Of a DNA stretch of 64,000 nucleotides, positions 11,299-23,599 are shown one piece after another. Numbering within the stretch: the stretch's first letter is position 1; the number at the start of each line of letters is the position of its first letter. Source of the DNA: Zerene cesonia (Eukaryota; Arthropoda; Insecta; Lepidoptera; Pieridae); NCBI RefSeq assembly GCF_012273895.1, contig NC_052118.1, positions 1,674,001-1,738,000 of the forward strand, written 5' to 3'. The notes beneath the pieces were generated by a model. That model worked only from the letters and a program-made list of their open reading frames with translations. It did no database searches and was not told the origin of the DNA. A program made the translations under genes and the position numbers.

Positions 11299-12711
11299 CT
11301 GTGTCTGAAAATAGAAATCATGTGGGGCTTGGTCAAACGTCTGCTTTGCTCTTATTAAAAAAAAATTCTGAGTTATGAAAATATTATTTTTTACACACCT
11401 AATCAGCAAAGCTCGTCGTAGTCATCGCTACTAGAGACTGTCTATGAAAATTTGAAGACACCTAACACTCAATGACAATAAATATATGTATTATATACAA
11501 TATACATGCATTGCCAACTTTCAGGGACAACGGATAAGGAAAGGATTGACGAAAGGAATCATACGGATAATGTAAATTATCATTTGGGTTGTAATATTTC
11601 TATATATTGCAGACCCTGCGCTAAATTCGTCATCATAATAATTTCAATACACTTAATGTAGGAAAAAATACTCTTCTTAATTATTCGCCATAGAAACAAC
11701 TGAAAGAAACACAGAACACAAATCGATATACAACATTTCATTTTATTCGTTAACTTTTTAACGATTATCGCAGCGTTTCCTTCTCTTATAAAAACAGGGT
11801 CACTCAATTAAAATCACGTTGATACAAATTATGTTCAAAAAGCAGTTATATTTCAGGTCGCTTCACAATTAAGTCTTCATTATGAGAGCCAATACAACGA
11901 TATAGCTGGTATTCCGCGAGCAAATAATATGTCAAAGTCAATTAAGAGAGTCCGCACGGAGCGGCTGTTTGTCCAACAGATGAGAGAATATTGGTGTATT
12001 TTGAAATCGAGCAATGAATAACGTTCATAAAAATGCTGTGTTAATTGCTAACTAAAAAGGTAATATTTTAGGTTGATTAGAACGTGATTTATGCAACAGA
12101 CAGAGTACCCGCAGAACTACAGAACTTCTTTAGAAAATAGAATCCAAATTCACATTGTCTGATTGTTCGGAAATAATAGAACTGGTCAAAACGTTATTTG
12201 GCTTATCGTTCTATGATTAAATGCTAATCACTAGATCATCGAGTTAATAATTGCATGTAAAAGCCTCTTGATTATATTTATTGCATTTTACACCAAATTA
12301 AAGACGTTACTTAATTATAAGTAATACCAATATGCAAAAGTTAAGACAGTATATTGTGTAAATAAACCATATACCATTGAACACAAAACAGCAGCTTCCA
12401 AATGCAGTCCAGTATGGATTACAGTGAAAATTCAAATAGATCAAAGTCAATTAAGAGAGTCCACATCAACCGCGTTTGTTCAACCGACGAGCCTATATTT
12501 ATCTACATTTATCCAATTCGATATGACTGACACACGTATTCCAGTTTATATCTGGCTGATCGAACTGTGCTCAATGTGGGATGGAGCTAATTTTACCCTG
12601 GGAGACAGATCACACCATTTTTTTTTTTGATCCTAACTACGTTTCGTCCATCAATGTAGAAATACTTCTAATACCTGAAACTTTATTTCTAGATATCCCA
12701 TCTAGTTTCCA
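11299..12711. other. Unique tract with one small repeat scrap
   Basis: 11519-11572 (gggacaacggataaggaaagg, attgacgaaaggaat) resembles part of retroposon family R on the minus strand. Otherwise AT-rich and featureless. The phrase 'gtcaattaagagagtcc' occurs twice, at 11937 and 12447, hinting at a second unnamed repeat. Confidence 0.35.
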
Positions 12712-12866
12712 AGGGGGTCGGGGATCAATAATAATCAGTTCGTGAGGCCCCGTCACTAAAGCGGATGGACAGAACACAGTGGGGTTTTAGTCGGTAGGAG
12801 TCCGACATAACCCACGGCTCCTTACCTTGGGGCCGGGGGTAACTATGCAAGATATCCCCACACACA
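12712..12866 (+). mobile_element. Non-LTR retroposon 3' end, family Q
   Basis: Shares 'acacagtggggtttt', 'gtcggtagga', 'tccgacataacccacggct', 'actatgcaagat' and 'cccca' with the nested copy at 25105-25302. It ends in 'cacacacaaaaga' rather than a clean poly(A), so it is an older copy. Probably the 3' UTR of a 5'-truncated LINE, or a SINE sharing that end. Confidence 0.6.
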
Positions 12867-14849
12867 AAAGAGGCACATAGAGTTTATACAAATGACTAAG
12901 AAAGCGATTTAATGAAAATATCAAATTCAACGAACCTTTGAAATAATAAGAGATAAAAAACCGTACACAACAAACAATCAGGAACGTGTATATTTTACTG
13001 AAATTTATAAAACTAAACGTAGAAATACTCTGACATTCTCTCCCTCGAAAATAAAGTCAATAAGAACGCTTTCTGAAAAATGGACAATTCTCATTGTAAA
13101 GAAACAGCTCCTTCGAGTATTTACATAAACACGCTTCCCAGAAGTTTAATAAACTATTCCTATCAAATATAAAATGCAAGACCGTTTCATTTATTAAATG
13201 TCGCCGCAAAATCTTCACAGCGGTTGCGACATTAATAAAACGTTTTACAGTTATGAATGTCCTTAGAACTCTTGGAATATTACCAAAGCTATCCACAGGA
13301 GATGAAATTAAAAAGATCCGGCACAGTGGGCTAAATGCGATACGCAGGTGCGTAGCCCATTTATATTCTTTCTAACTGAAATTGGGTATTATAATGTCTC
13401 GTTTTAGGGTATGACAGTGAATTTGCACTTCATAAGCGTTAAATTGGTCATTAGACCGCCGTCGTGGAGTGCGGCAGTAAAGTGTGAAGAATTTATTGCG
13501 GCCGTGGGATCTGCTACATTTGAACGTGATGCGTATCTGTTTGTATGTACAAGCTACGTTATTCAATGAATGTGTTGTCATGGTTTTGAAAGTAAAATTA
13601 GTTTATGAACAAATTTCATTATGGTTTTGAAAATAAAATTGTAAAATCATTACTTGTATTCTTACTCGATATCTCAGTGAGTTGTCAATCGATTGGTATG
13701 ACTGTTTTTGTATTTGATAGGAAACTGCTAGCTCCCCCCATGGACGCTGAGGTATTATTTTTAATTAGATTTGTTACACATAAGTGTTCATTGATTTATT
13801 TCCGAATATAACTGTCATACAGCACTGCTTAGTTCTCTGTTATTGTTTCATTATGAATAACAATCTATAATTAGGGTTTTAAAAGTTTACAATTTAAAAC
13901 GTCTATTTTTAAATAATAAACTTCAAAAATCTTAACAGGTAGGTATTACAAAGAAAAATGATGCACAATATCCTATTTCTCCCAGAAAATAAATTGACCT
14001 TTACATTACCTGTCAGGAAGAAAATTCGTGCGACATAAATTAATACTTCCCTGCCTTCCAAAACGCTTCAACCTAAATATAAAATAAGTGTATATTTCAA
14101 AACGTGAGGTAACGTCTCCTTAATCTCAATTTCATTGCTTTCATTATCGTCTTCTAGGGTCGGTTTTTTTCAGAAACGAGCACTTTTTATTTCGTTGAAA
14201 TAATCGTTTAATGCAGAAATATAATGTTCTTTTTGTGGCGAAATTCATTTAGCTCTCTTTGAAATATGTTGATGAAAAATGAAACGTGATTTTAATTTTT
14301 ATTGTCGTCTTAGAACTCTTTACGCACAATATCGTTACAAAACTAAACATTATGCTTTCGCTATCTTGATTTCTGTTGAAGTTTTAACTAAAATTATATC
14401 TATTACTTGAAATAAAGTATATCATCTAGATAAAGTTGGAAACGATCAATAGAAATAAGTTATTAATTAATTAAGGATCTTCGGGACTCAAGTATCAAAC
14501 CCAACATTCCGAAATACATGAACAATTTTCCGATATGAAAGAGACCCTTATAATCGTTATGCTCTTCAGAAATTTGGAGATAAACTGAAAAGTAAAGTCA
14601 TTTCCTTTAGCCGATATGGACGGGGGTACGGAAATAAGGGTGCTACACCCTTTATCGAGTCTAATCGAGACCGACCAGTGAAATAAGATTTGTGCTGGCT
14701 TCCTGATACTTTGTGACAATCTTCTAGAGTTGATAAGATCCTCTTGAGTTCCTTTAACTTAGGAATAATGTTGATAATTATAAGTGAGATGATGTATACG
14801 TATTATTTGCGTGTTTCCGCAAATTGGTGGTTAATATGGGTCAGATAAT
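12867..14849. other. AT-rich tract, nothing recognised
   Basis: Several frames of 60-80 codons occur on both strands (13057-13296, 13372-13581, 13605-13811, 14495-14719), none with recognisable motifs. A modest inverted repeat TGGGCTA/TAGCCCA sits at 13327-13359. Confidence 0.4.
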
Positions 14850-15042
14850 CATACATTATTATTATACATGTGAAAGTTTGTTTAGATGTTTGTCCATCAA
14901 TCACGAAGAAACTGCTGAGCGGATTTTGACGAAATTTGGTATACAGACAAGATGTGAGCTGACTTGGGTGATAGGATACTTTTTATCCCGATTAAATGCT
15001 CTCATGGGATTAAATAGGAATCTCATACGGGCGTCAAGTAAA
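14850..15042 (+). mobile_element. Helitron-like fragment, family B
   Basis: Reads 'gtgaaagtttgtttagatg', 'tccatcaatcacgaagaaac', 'gcggattttgacgaaatttg', 'atacagacaagatgtgagc' and 'actttttatcccgattaaa', then 'gggcgtcaagtaaa', the plus-strand equivalent of 7821-8086. Both termini are eroded. The 74-codon frame over it (14824-15048) is incidental. Confidence 0.6.
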
Positions 15043-16743
15043 GGGTAAGGGAATAGTATATTTTATAAACATTTAACACATCAGTATGATGCTTACTCGC
15101 AAGGGTAAAATGTAATGGCACTATGTGAAGTTATTATTAAAGTTAACATCCTTGTGCTTTCTCTCCATTCGCTTTTAAACTTCCGCCCTATTTGTAAAGG
15201 TCGTATTAGGATAAGGACATCTGACATGTAATATTTCCTAGCTTTTGATTTGCCACGACTTTCATACGTTTGGAATTTTAACTTTTTCAAATATTTTGAA
15301 CGCGATGTCTTCATGTTTTATATCGTTGATATTTGACTATGTAAAGATTTGAAGATACTATCAGCTAATACTGCCAACATCCAGAATATATAAGTAAAAA
15401 AAGAGTTAGTTTAGAAATAAAAATTTTTTTATCACCAATAATTTTTATTGCCGTTTGTTTACCAGAGATCGTTTATCTCTTTGACAAATACTCGCACTCA
15501 ACAAACATTTAACAAAATTACAAAACGGCTCTCACTTTAAGGATGAATAAGGAACATAAACTTAGAAAGATCGTATAAAACGTTTGAACATTTAAAGAGC
15601 GGCATCGTTGCTACAACCACAAACACAAAATAGAAAAACACAATCATAAATTGCACGATTCAAATGTAAATCAAGCGAATTTTGTTCGCGAGAATTTTTA
15701 AAAATTCCAAACGGAATTCAGCACGAAACCGACTGCCCAGATAGTATGTAACTGATGTTGGACGTATCATTTATTATATTGCTTCCTAGTCCATTTAAAG
15801 GATAGTTTACTCCGCCCATTTTTCATGCCTTTTACGAAACACGCTTTAAAATTTTAATGTAAGTTGCGCCATGACGGGGAAATATGAGACGGATTTAAAT
15901 TTTAGAGTCATGTGTTTTGATAAAAGTGTGACGTGCGTGATGTCGGTTCGCAGTTTCGGATTTTAGTGGGAAGTTTTAATGTGCGACGTGAACTTGCTCT
16001 GCGTTAAAAGTAACGTTTGGGATAATGGAACAGAGCATTGTAATTGCGCTGAAATTATAATGTCTGGAACGTACTAGTGTACAGTTTGTACGTATAGTTA
16101 GGGAGGGGGGAAAACGTTTGTTTAATTTGTCGCTTATTATATGTTGAGGTGAAATTAAATTCAAATAATAATTTAAAGACTGACTATTTCTATTAAAATA
16201 CGCATTTTTTTATATAAAAAGGTTACCAAGTTTCAACGTTCAAAGGGAAAGGTAGCATCACTTAGATTCCAATGTGGTATCAAATGACAACAAGCTCCTA
16301 TCAATCACAAAAACAATCTAGGTAATAGGTTGAAAACCCACGGATTTATCAAATAACTATACCAAAAAAAAAAAATAAGAAACAGCTTTTTTGCAAAAAT
16401 CTATGTGTAAAATGAAACAATATCCAATTTGGTCGTACAACAATGCAAAAGTTTTCAGACACTAAGCAAGTTTTTGTAACAAATATTTAAATTAAATTTG
16501 TTTCTCTTAGCTCAGAGCTAACATTGAAATTATCAAAATAATATTACTAATCTACAAGTTGAGATATCAAAACATAATGAATGAATGAACTTCGTACATT
16601 TTGGGAACGTACTAATTTGAATATATTTATTTTAGAATTACCATTATTGTAAGTCTTAATTGCTTTTACCGAGTAAGTAGACTAGAAAATTTTATGAATT
16701 ATTAAAATTTGCTTGTTTGATGCTTATATAAGCAAACTTGGTT
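15043..16743. other. Unique tract, nothing recognised
   Basis: 15660-16110 is slightly less AT-rich (cgaaaccgactgcccagat, gacgtgcgtgatgtcggtt) without a supportable frame. Nothing else is seen. Confidence 0.4.
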
Positions 16744-16880
16744 ATGAATGAATGAATGAATAAAACTTTATTGTACACACCAATAGGAAATATATCAAAA
16801 ACACAGACTAAAAATACAAGTTGCACAATAGGCGACCTTATGGCTACAGAGCCATCTCTTCCAGGCAACCAAAACAACGA
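16744..16880 (-). mobile_element. LINE 3' tail with (ATTC)n
   Basis: On the minus strand it reads 'ggttgcctggaagagatgg', then 'ccataaggtcgcctattg', then 'gtacaataaagttttattc', ending in ATTC repeats (plus strand gaatgaatgaatgaataaaac). Related tails occur at 18441, 19410 and 21905. It is a 5'-truncated non-LTR element, Jockey/CR1-like by its tail; the clade is not certain. Confidence 0.7.
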
Positions 16881-17541
16881 AATAATACATAGAAAGCGTA
16901 TAGGTAGGTGGTGTATACTATAGATATAAGTTTAATTAATATAGATAAGTATATAGCAAATACATAGATGTAATAACATACAATATCAATAAAAATAAAA
17001 ACATGTAAAAAAAGTAACATATACACATATACATATTATTATTATTTCAATTTGTAAGATAAGATAAATAAACAGTATATGTAGATGATATAAATAGAAT
17101 ATATAATGTCATATCTCATTTAAAGAGGAATAATATTCACAGAGCATACTTTAGAAAGAAACGATAGATTTAGCATTTCGTATATTGAGTGGCAAATCAT
17201 TCCATAATCTTGGTTATGTTTGATATATATCAAACAAGATCAAGTATAGGCAATTTTATAATGTAATTACCCTAATTTCATCAACTGTCTTTAACTATTT
17301 GTCTGTTTGTTTGAATCTGTCCGAAGCCGTCAGAACGATATTGATACGAAATTCACAAAGTTTACCAATTTTTCGCTTAAAAAGAAAACTAGAGGAATGA
17401 ATAAGCGACTTTAATTTTGCTTATAAATTTACGTTTAGTTTTGATGTAAGCAATTGTACCTAGTGTGTATTACAACAAAGTATTGTTTAAAGAATTGATT
17501 TATATCTCCATTACAAGAGTAAGAAGTAACATTATATCTGA
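16881..17541. other. AT-rich tract, nothing recognised
   Basis: Very AT-rich with many 'tatata' runs. It may be the upstream remainder of the retroposon at 16744, but no coding trace remains. Confidence 0.3.
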
Positions 17542-17640
17542 CTAGCTGTTCGCACTAGTTTCGCCCGTGGTACATATATAGCCTTTGTAGAATTTTTGAA
17601 ATCAGTCCAGTGGTTTTTGCGTGAAAACGTTACAAACATT
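17542..17640 (-). mobile_element. Helitron-like 3' end, family C type
   Basis: Begins CTAG, then 'ctgttcgcactagtttcgcccgtgg', 'tacatatatagcc', 'tttttgaaatcagtccagtgg' and 'ttttgcgtgaaa'. This corresponds to the reversed 'taccacgggcgaagc...cagctag' ends seen at 25341 and 60861. Confidence 0.55.
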
Positions 17641-17895
17641 TTAAAAAACAACAGATACACCCTGTTATCAGACGAACTGATAGTGTAGTCTTAGTAATAG
17701 GGTCCGTTTTATGTACAACATAAAAAAAACATGAAAGGAGAAACCGATCACTTCAAGCAAACCAGAACTTAAGGAATGAAAGGCTGCTCATAGAACTGTA
17801 CAAAAAAACGTATTTATAACAATCTAGCGGAATGCTTCGGCTTCAACCCTGAGTTTCAGGCTTAGCAACATCTTTATTTATAAGATAATTGCTGA

Positions 17896-18070
17896 CCCGG
17901 CATACGCTGTTCTGCCTTACTTTTATCATTAGGGGTATGAAAAATAGATGTGAGCTTATTTTCAGATCTACCCGATACGCACACAAAATTTCATGTGAAT
18001 CGGTCTAGTTGTTTCGGAGGAGTAGGTATGGTAACAAACATTGTGACACGGAAATTTTATATATATAGAG
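17896..18070 (-). mobile_element. 'tgacccggc' repeat, probable retroposon 3' end
   Basis: Contains 'tgacccggcatacgctgttc', 'ggggtatgaaaaatagatg', 'acacaaaatttcatgtgaatcgg' and 'gtttcggaggagta', ending in 'tatatatatag'. This arrangement is widespread in arthropod genomes, often next to RTE-type elements. Single copy here; orientation is uncertain. Confidence 0.5.
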
Positions 18071-18440
18071 ATGTTCTATTTCGTCCCACGTTCAATATAT
18101 ATTAAAATAACATTTCTTAACATTTTCCATTAAAAACACCTGAACCGTTTATCCTCTTATGCTGTTAAAAATACACCACTAGCCAGAGCTTCTTAAAATA
18201 TGAAAAATCGTGTATGAACAAAGTCCCCAGTGTACTTTACCCAACAAGGGGATGTTGTCACATACGAGTTAACTTGATGTTTGGCTCCTAAGCGGCTTAT
18301 CGTGTGTAATCCGACCCCACAAAGCTTTCACTGCAATTAGCCACGCTGTACTGTGATTTAGGGCGCGAATTAATTTTAAATCCTCGGTTCTATTAATTGA
18401 ATTTGATTTTATTGCTGGATTTTATTCACGAAGCGTGGGA
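18071..18440. other. Unique tract, nothing recognised
   Basis: No supported frame or repeat. 18270-18390 is locally less AT-rich. Confidence 0.4.
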
Positions 18441-18600
18441 AGAGGTAACGGTTGCCTGGTAGAGATGGCTTTTAGCCACAAGGCCGCCATTTGCATACTA
18501 GTTTTAAGTTGCTTTTGTTAAATTTTATTTCTTTTTTATATTTTGAAAGTGTGAAAGTATACAATAAAGAATAATTAAATAAATACATAAATAAGAGGTG
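18441..18600 (+). mobile_element. LINE 3' tail
   Basis: Reads 'ggttgcctggtagagatgg', 'agccacaaggccgcc', 'gtatacaataaagaat' and an ATTAAATAAATA-type tail. This is the same 3' untranslated end as at 16744 (-) and 21905 (+). No coding part precedes it, so the copy is strongly 5'-truncated. Confidence 0.7.
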
Positions 18601-19409
18601 CATTACAATTAGAACACGTGATACGTATTAATAAGGAATGTATGTTAATTATGGTTGTCTTCAGGCTAGCAATTTATTTCGAGGGGTTATTGATGAATGG
18701 TAAGAACTATAATTTTTATTATTAAGTGCATAGATACGAATAAATTGTTATAAAAACTGTCATGTACATTGGCAATTGGTAAAGTTGTATTTAGAAAATT
18801 TTAACTAACGTATATATAGTTATCTATATCCTCTTTAGAATTATATGATACATGAATATTATGGTATGCACTTCGTAAAATGAATAGAGGAAAAATAAAT
18901 TAAATTATCAGATGAACATCTGACACATGCTGTTTTAAAAATACTGTTAAACATTTTGAAATTATAAAGATATCTATCCTTGATCCAACAATAACTGTAC
19001 CATTTTTATTCATCATTTAGTGTTGTTTTCTGATGCAATGTAGAAGGGTGTTGTGGAAATAAAAGAAATTGTACAGAAAATTGGCAACATCTTGCAGTAT
19101 AACTATTGCTTAAACTTCCTTGCGTTTGACATTTCGCGCCACAAAAATACAAGACATCGTCTGTAAGGTTGCAAGTACTCTTGTGACACTGAATTGTATA
19201 AAATAAAATTGTTTTACCATCTGTCTTTATATATGCTGAGATTCTTACAACGTTACGGATTTAACAATGGTTTTTTTTAATATTGATTTATGAAGGAAGT
19301 TTATTGCGAAGTGGTGGGCGAATAAATAATAAAAGCTTTACTACTAGCCCGCCTAAAGCTTATTTATCATATTATTGGTATGTGTTTTATACATGGTCTG
19401 AAGGTTGAA
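18601..19409. other. AT-rich tract, nothing recognised
   Basis: No frame, RNA or clear repeat is seen. Confidence 0.4.
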
Positions 19410-19540
19410 TGGCATAAATGGTTTTTTAGACATAAGGTCGCTATTTGTACATTTGTTTTTGTGCTGAGTTGCGTTTTTTGTTAATTGCATCCTTTGTTTT
19501 ATGGCAAATTGTACAATAAAGAATACATGAATGAATGTTG
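19410..19540 (+). mobile_element. LINE 3' tail
   Basis: Contains 'agacataaggtcgctatttg', 'ttgcatcctttgttttatgg' and 'attgtacaataaagaataca', then 'tgaatgaatg'. Same family as 18441 but more diverged. Confidence 0.65.
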
Positions 19541-19853
19541 AAGACATAATTGTCTCATAATAAACACGTGAATCTATAGCTATTACTATTTTAACCAACA
19601 AGACAAGATACTAAAATACATGCGGATAACAAGCGTTTCAAAACATTTACATTATACGAGAAACATTCATGTGAGAAGGGCTATCTCTCTGGATTGGATT
19701 AGAGGCGTGTAATCCGGCAATCACCCAGTTCAAGCTTCGCTTCGTTGCCTGTAACCCAATCCCTATTCGACAATGTATAAGTCGATCATTTTGTATAATG
19801 TTAATTGGGAGATAAAAGGTTGTGTACTTATTGTAAATAGGAATAAAATATAA

Positions 19854-20036
19854 TCCTACTAAACCTAACCGATGTGTGTGTGTTTGTTGCTCTTTCGTGC
19901 AAAAACTACTGAACCGATTGCAATGAAATTTGGTACGTAGAGAGCTGGATAACTGGAATAACATATAGGCAACTTTTTATCCCTATATTCCTACGGGATA
20001 CGGACTTACGCGGGCGAAACCGCGGGGCGCAGCTAG
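19854..20036 (+). mobile_element. Helitron-like element, family A (nearly full)
   Basis: A|TCCTACTAAACC...CAGCTAG|T, with 'aaaaactactgaaccgattg', 'gataactggaataacatatagg' and the CGCGGGcgaaaCCGCGG hairpin near the 3' end. The 'aatattataaatgcgaaagt' block is deleted after the first bases, so it is about 20 bp shorter than the others. The 105-codon minus frame 19647-19964 overlaps it and is not a gene. Confidence 0.8.
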
Positions 20037-20109
20037 TATATTATAATAAAAAGCTAAAAATTTCATGGTATTATATGGTATTTGTATCATTTTGTCGAAG
20101 GCACGTTTC

Positions 20110-20294
20110 CTTTTACTGTCCCTTACCACAGCTCATTTATCCCCATTATCTATCTCTTCTTATCCCTTACTCCTTAAAAACGGACAACTATATGACGCGG
20201 ATACTATATCTCTGCCAATGTTAATGGCCGGTGATGTTAGTTTACAGTGTGGCGAACCACCAGCTCGGTTGATCGCTTTGTAATAAAAAAAAGT
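20110..20294 (+). mobile_element. Retroposon 3' end, family R
   Basis: Matches the family R end: 'cttatcccttactccttaaa', 'atctctgccaatgttaatggccgg', 'gcgaaccaccagctcgg', then 'gatcgctttgtaataaaaaaaa', an A-rich tail. The usual 'gggcggtggtgatc' block is altered here. Confidence 0.6.
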
Positions 20295-20477
20295 ACAATC
20301 ACTACATAGTATAAAACAAAGTCACTTTCTCTGTCTGCCCCCTAGGTCCCTATGTATGCTGAAATCTTTAAAACTACGCAAAGGAATTTGACGGCTTTTT
20401 TTAAAAGATAGTATAATTCGAGAGGAAGGTTTGTACTCTGAATTTGCCGCATGCGAAGCCGCGGGTAAAAGATAGCT
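20295..20477 (+). mobile_element. Interspersed repeat, family E
   Basis: Begins 'acatagtataaaacaaagtc', then 'aggtccctatgtatgctg', 'aaactacgcaaaggaatttg' and 'cgagaggaaggttt', ending 'gcgaagccgcgggtaaa'. It abuts the A-rich tail of the family R copy to its left. Confidence 0.6.
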
Positions 20478-20737
20478 TACTATACAATCAAAACAAAAAA
20501 CAACACTCCGTAATCTGCACCAAAATCTGCAGAACAACAAATTGAAAAATAGCATCAGAGTAGCACAACCGAAGGTTTTATCGCTACTTTATTTGCTTTA
20601 CTTTATTTGCAGTAATACAAGTAGGTACTGTATGTTACATAAATATTAAACATTTTAATAGGATAGTAAAAAATATATATTTTTTTATTATATCTGTCAA
20701 GCTATATATATGCTATCTTGCTTCTAATATATCTAGT

Positions 20738-20795
20738 ATGTACCATATGTATGCAGATGATCTGCAAATTTATTGCCATTCTTCACTTGAGGACT
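20738..20795 (+). pseudogene. Reverse transcriptase fragment (YADD motif) cut by assembly gap
   Basis: Translates as MYHMYADDLQIYCHSSLED. YADD, with the flanking hydrophobic residues and LQIY, is the catalytic palm motif (two metal-binding aspartates) of non-LTR reverse transcriptases, in the style of CR1/Jockey-group LINEs. The frame enters the N gap at 20796. No conserved RT text (such as a QG..LGP block) is seen upstream, so the copy is probably 5'-truncated or rearranged. A LINE 3' tail on the same strand at 21905 may be its end. Confidence 0.7.
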
Positions 20796-21795
20796 NNNNN
20801 NNNNNNNNNNNNNNNNNNNNNNNNNNNNNNNNNNNNNNNNNNNNNNNNNNNNNNNNNNNNNNNNNNNNNNNNNNNNNNNNNNNNNNNNNNNNNNNNNNNN
20901 NNNNNNNNNNNNNNNNNNNNNNNNNNNNNNNNNNNNNNNNNNNNNNNNNNNNNNNNNNNNNNNNNNNNNNNNNNNNNNNNNNNNNNNNNNNNNNNNNNNN
21001 NNNNNNNNNNNNNNNNNNNNNNNNNNNNNNNNNNNNNNNNNNNNNNNNNNNNNNNNNNNNNNNNNNNNNNNNNNNNNNNNNNNNNNNNNNNNNNNNNNNN
21101 NNNNNNNNNNNNNNNNNNNNNNNNNNNNNNNNNNNNNNNNNNNNNNNNNNNNNNNNNNNNNNNNNNNNNNNNNNNNNNNNNNNNNNNNNNNNNNNNNNNN
21201 NNNNNNNNNNNNNNNNNNNNNNNNNNNNNNNNNNNNNNNNNNNNNNNNNNNNNNNNNNNNNNNNNNNNNNNNNNNNNNNNNNNNNNNNNNNNNNNNNNNN
21301 NNNNNNNNNNNNNNNNNNNNNNNNNNNNNNNNNNNNNNNNNNNNNNNNNNNNNNNNNNNNNNNNNNNNNNNNNNNNNNNNNNNNNNNNNNNNNNNNNNNN
21401 NNNNNNNNNNNNNNNNNNNNNNNNNNNNNNNNNNNNNNNNNNNNNNNNNNNNNNNNNNNNNNNNNNNNNNNNNNNNNNNNNNNNNNNNNNNNNNNNNNNN
21501 NNNNNNNNNNNNNNNNNNNNNNNNNNNNNNNNNNNNNNNNNNNNNNNNNNNNNNNNNNNNNNNNNNNNNNNNNNNNNNNNNNNNNNNNNNNNNNNNNNNN
21601 NNNNNNNNNNNNNNNNNNNNNNNNNNNNNNNNNNNNNNNNNNNNNNNNNNNNNNNNNNNNNNNNNNNNNNNNNNNNNNNNNNNNNNNNNNNNNNNNNNNN
21701 NNNNNNNNNNNNNNNNNNNNNNNNNNNNNNNNNNNNNNNNNNNNNNNNNNNNNNNNNNNNNNNNNNNNNNNNNNNNNNNNNNNNNNNNNNNNNNN
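20796..21795. other. Assembly gap, exactly 1000 N
   Basis: A run of 1000 Ns. The round size suggests a placeholder rather than a measured gap. It splits a probable LINE. The long 'frames' across it are artefacts. Confidence 0.95.
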
Positions 21796-21904
21796 ATTTT
21801 CATATAAAATTTTAATTATTTATTTATTTATTTTTTTTATCTTTTAATAATTCTGGTGTTGTACACCATCAACCTCTCATTATTCATATACTTTAATCCT
21901 CAAT

Positions 21905-22021
21905 CTAAGGTTGCCTGGAAGAGATCGCTACCTTAGCGATAAGGCCGCCTATTTGTACGTAATTGTGTCGTGTGTTTGTGTCCTTTTTGTATTTGTCCTT
22001 TTGTATTGGTGCAAATAAAGA

Positions 22022-22056
<35 letters not shown>
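21905..22056 (+). mobile_element. LINE 3' UTR with (TATC)n tail
   Basis: 'ggttgcctggaagagatcgc', 'cttagcgataaggccgcc', 'gtcctttttgtatttg', 'ggtgcaaataaagaat', then about eight TATC units (22024-22056). A microsatellite tail after an AATAAAG signal is typical of several insect LINEs. Likely the 3' end of the element whose RT fragment sits left of the gap. Confidence 0.75.
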
Positions 22057-22060
<4 letters not shown>

Positions 22061-22439
22061 AAATTTAAAAAAGCAATAACATCCACATAATTTATATCTA
22101 ATATCCACACAAATTTCACTTACAAATATATAATAAAATTATATTTTATTACGTTACATTTTTGCCTTTTTAAGAGACACTATGAGAGAGTTTGCGAAGT
22201 TCTAATTGGCTCTTAAGTTGTTTTGGGTGACGGCCCGGCAGTAAAAAGCAGATGTCAAACTTGCATTGCCATTATTGCGCTAAAGCAGTGTCCTAATTCG
22301 AGTTAAAGCTATTGACTAAATCGCTATAACAACATTAATACCATATGTAATAATTATTGGCAAATACGTGTTGTGTAAATATTCATAAACATGGAAAAGT
22401 AGCGATATACGATTTAAATCGGCGTCTTTCGTTTTATTG
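22057..22439. other. AT-rich tract, nothing recognised
   Basis: Nothing beyond AT-rich text; 22190-22260 is slightly GC-richer (gtgacggcccggcag). Confidence 0.35.
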
Positions 22440-22582
22440 TAATGCCTATGTGCTAATCCTGACTAAAATCTATATCTGTACCAAATTTCACACAGATTTG
22501 GTAAGCTGTTTTTTACGTGAAATTGTAAGAAATATCCATACATCCATACTTACAAACTATCGCGATTATAATAATAGTAGGA
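22440..22582 (-). mobile_element. Helitron-like 5' part, diverged
   Basis: Contains 'ctgtaccaaatttcacacagatttgg', 'tttttacgtgaaattg', 'tccatacttacaaac' and 'ataatagtagga|t', the complement of a TCCTACTATTAT start. The CTAG end is absent. An 81-codon frame across it (22357-22602) is incidental. Confidence 0.5.
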
Positions 22583-23599
22583 TATTTAAATTTTTGAGGT
22601 AGTTGTCGCTATCTATGTACAGAGAATTATAACATTATTGTATTCATGTGAATTGGTTAAAATATATTATCTTCATTATATAACTGTTAATACATTTTAC
22701 AATTGTGTTCCATTCAAATTGTTTTTCTGGTATAAGTATTCTAAAATATAATACGAAAAATGTCGATGTGGATAAAATTACAGGCAATGCTTTGATGGAT
22801 TAGGAACAGCGTACGTGGTGATATAAGAAAATTGCTTTTCCCCTTATTAATATGTGCACCTGGATATATTTTGGCACGATAATACTAACATTGACTAAAT
22901 TATTCAGGGCAATGTATGGGACGTGAGTGAAGCTATTTTTGTACTCAATTCTTTTTATAAGATGACGGGTTGTAAGTTCTAAAGATTAAAAAATCATAAC
23001 ATCCTTATTGAACTCTTAAAATGCGCGGAATTTATTTGCTAAACTTTATCTCTATCCTACGACACGGTCAATTTTAATTTTAGCAATTTCAATATTTTTT
23101 TCCTACTATCTTCTTTCGAACGCTTTTATTTTTGGTTTCTCTTGGGTTTAATGTAATAATTATCGGAATTAAAATTGCTGCGTTCAACTTTCACGAGAGA
23201 AAAAATTAGTTATTTTGTATTTAAATTTATAGCGATTCTAGCATATTTTTGTGAGCTTTAAAGCCAGCACGTGTATTAACAAACAGTGAATAAGACCTGA
23301 TGAATAAAATATCGCAAATATCAACAGTAGCAGTAACGAAAAATATTCGTGCAGTTTAACTGTTTTCAATTATTCTTTGTTGTCGAAAAACTACATGTTT
23401 CTGTCATGTTTTTCAATTGGATACTCTGTTTACTTTATCCACTTTTCCCGCTAAAATTTCTGCGGTCACAGGGGGAGTCGAAAATCACCATTTCAAATAT
23501 GGCCATACAAACATGAGAGGATCCAAACGTAATGTTTATACTGCACTGTATCTTTTAAATATAAAATGCGTTATTTAAATAAGATAAAACACGATTTTT
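22583..23599. other. AT-rich tract, nothing recognised
   Basis: No supported gene or repeat on either strand. Confidence 0.4.

Noticed and set aside
19647..19964. 105-codon minus frame
   Set aside because: It overlaps a Helitron-like element and has no recognisable domain.
20718..21847. Frames of 356-369 codons
   Set aside because: They run through 1000 Ns, which carry no information; only the 19 residues before the gap mean anything.
22024..22056. TATC run as a CRISPR-like or regulatory array
   Set aside because: Simple microsatellite tail of a LINE; no spacers.
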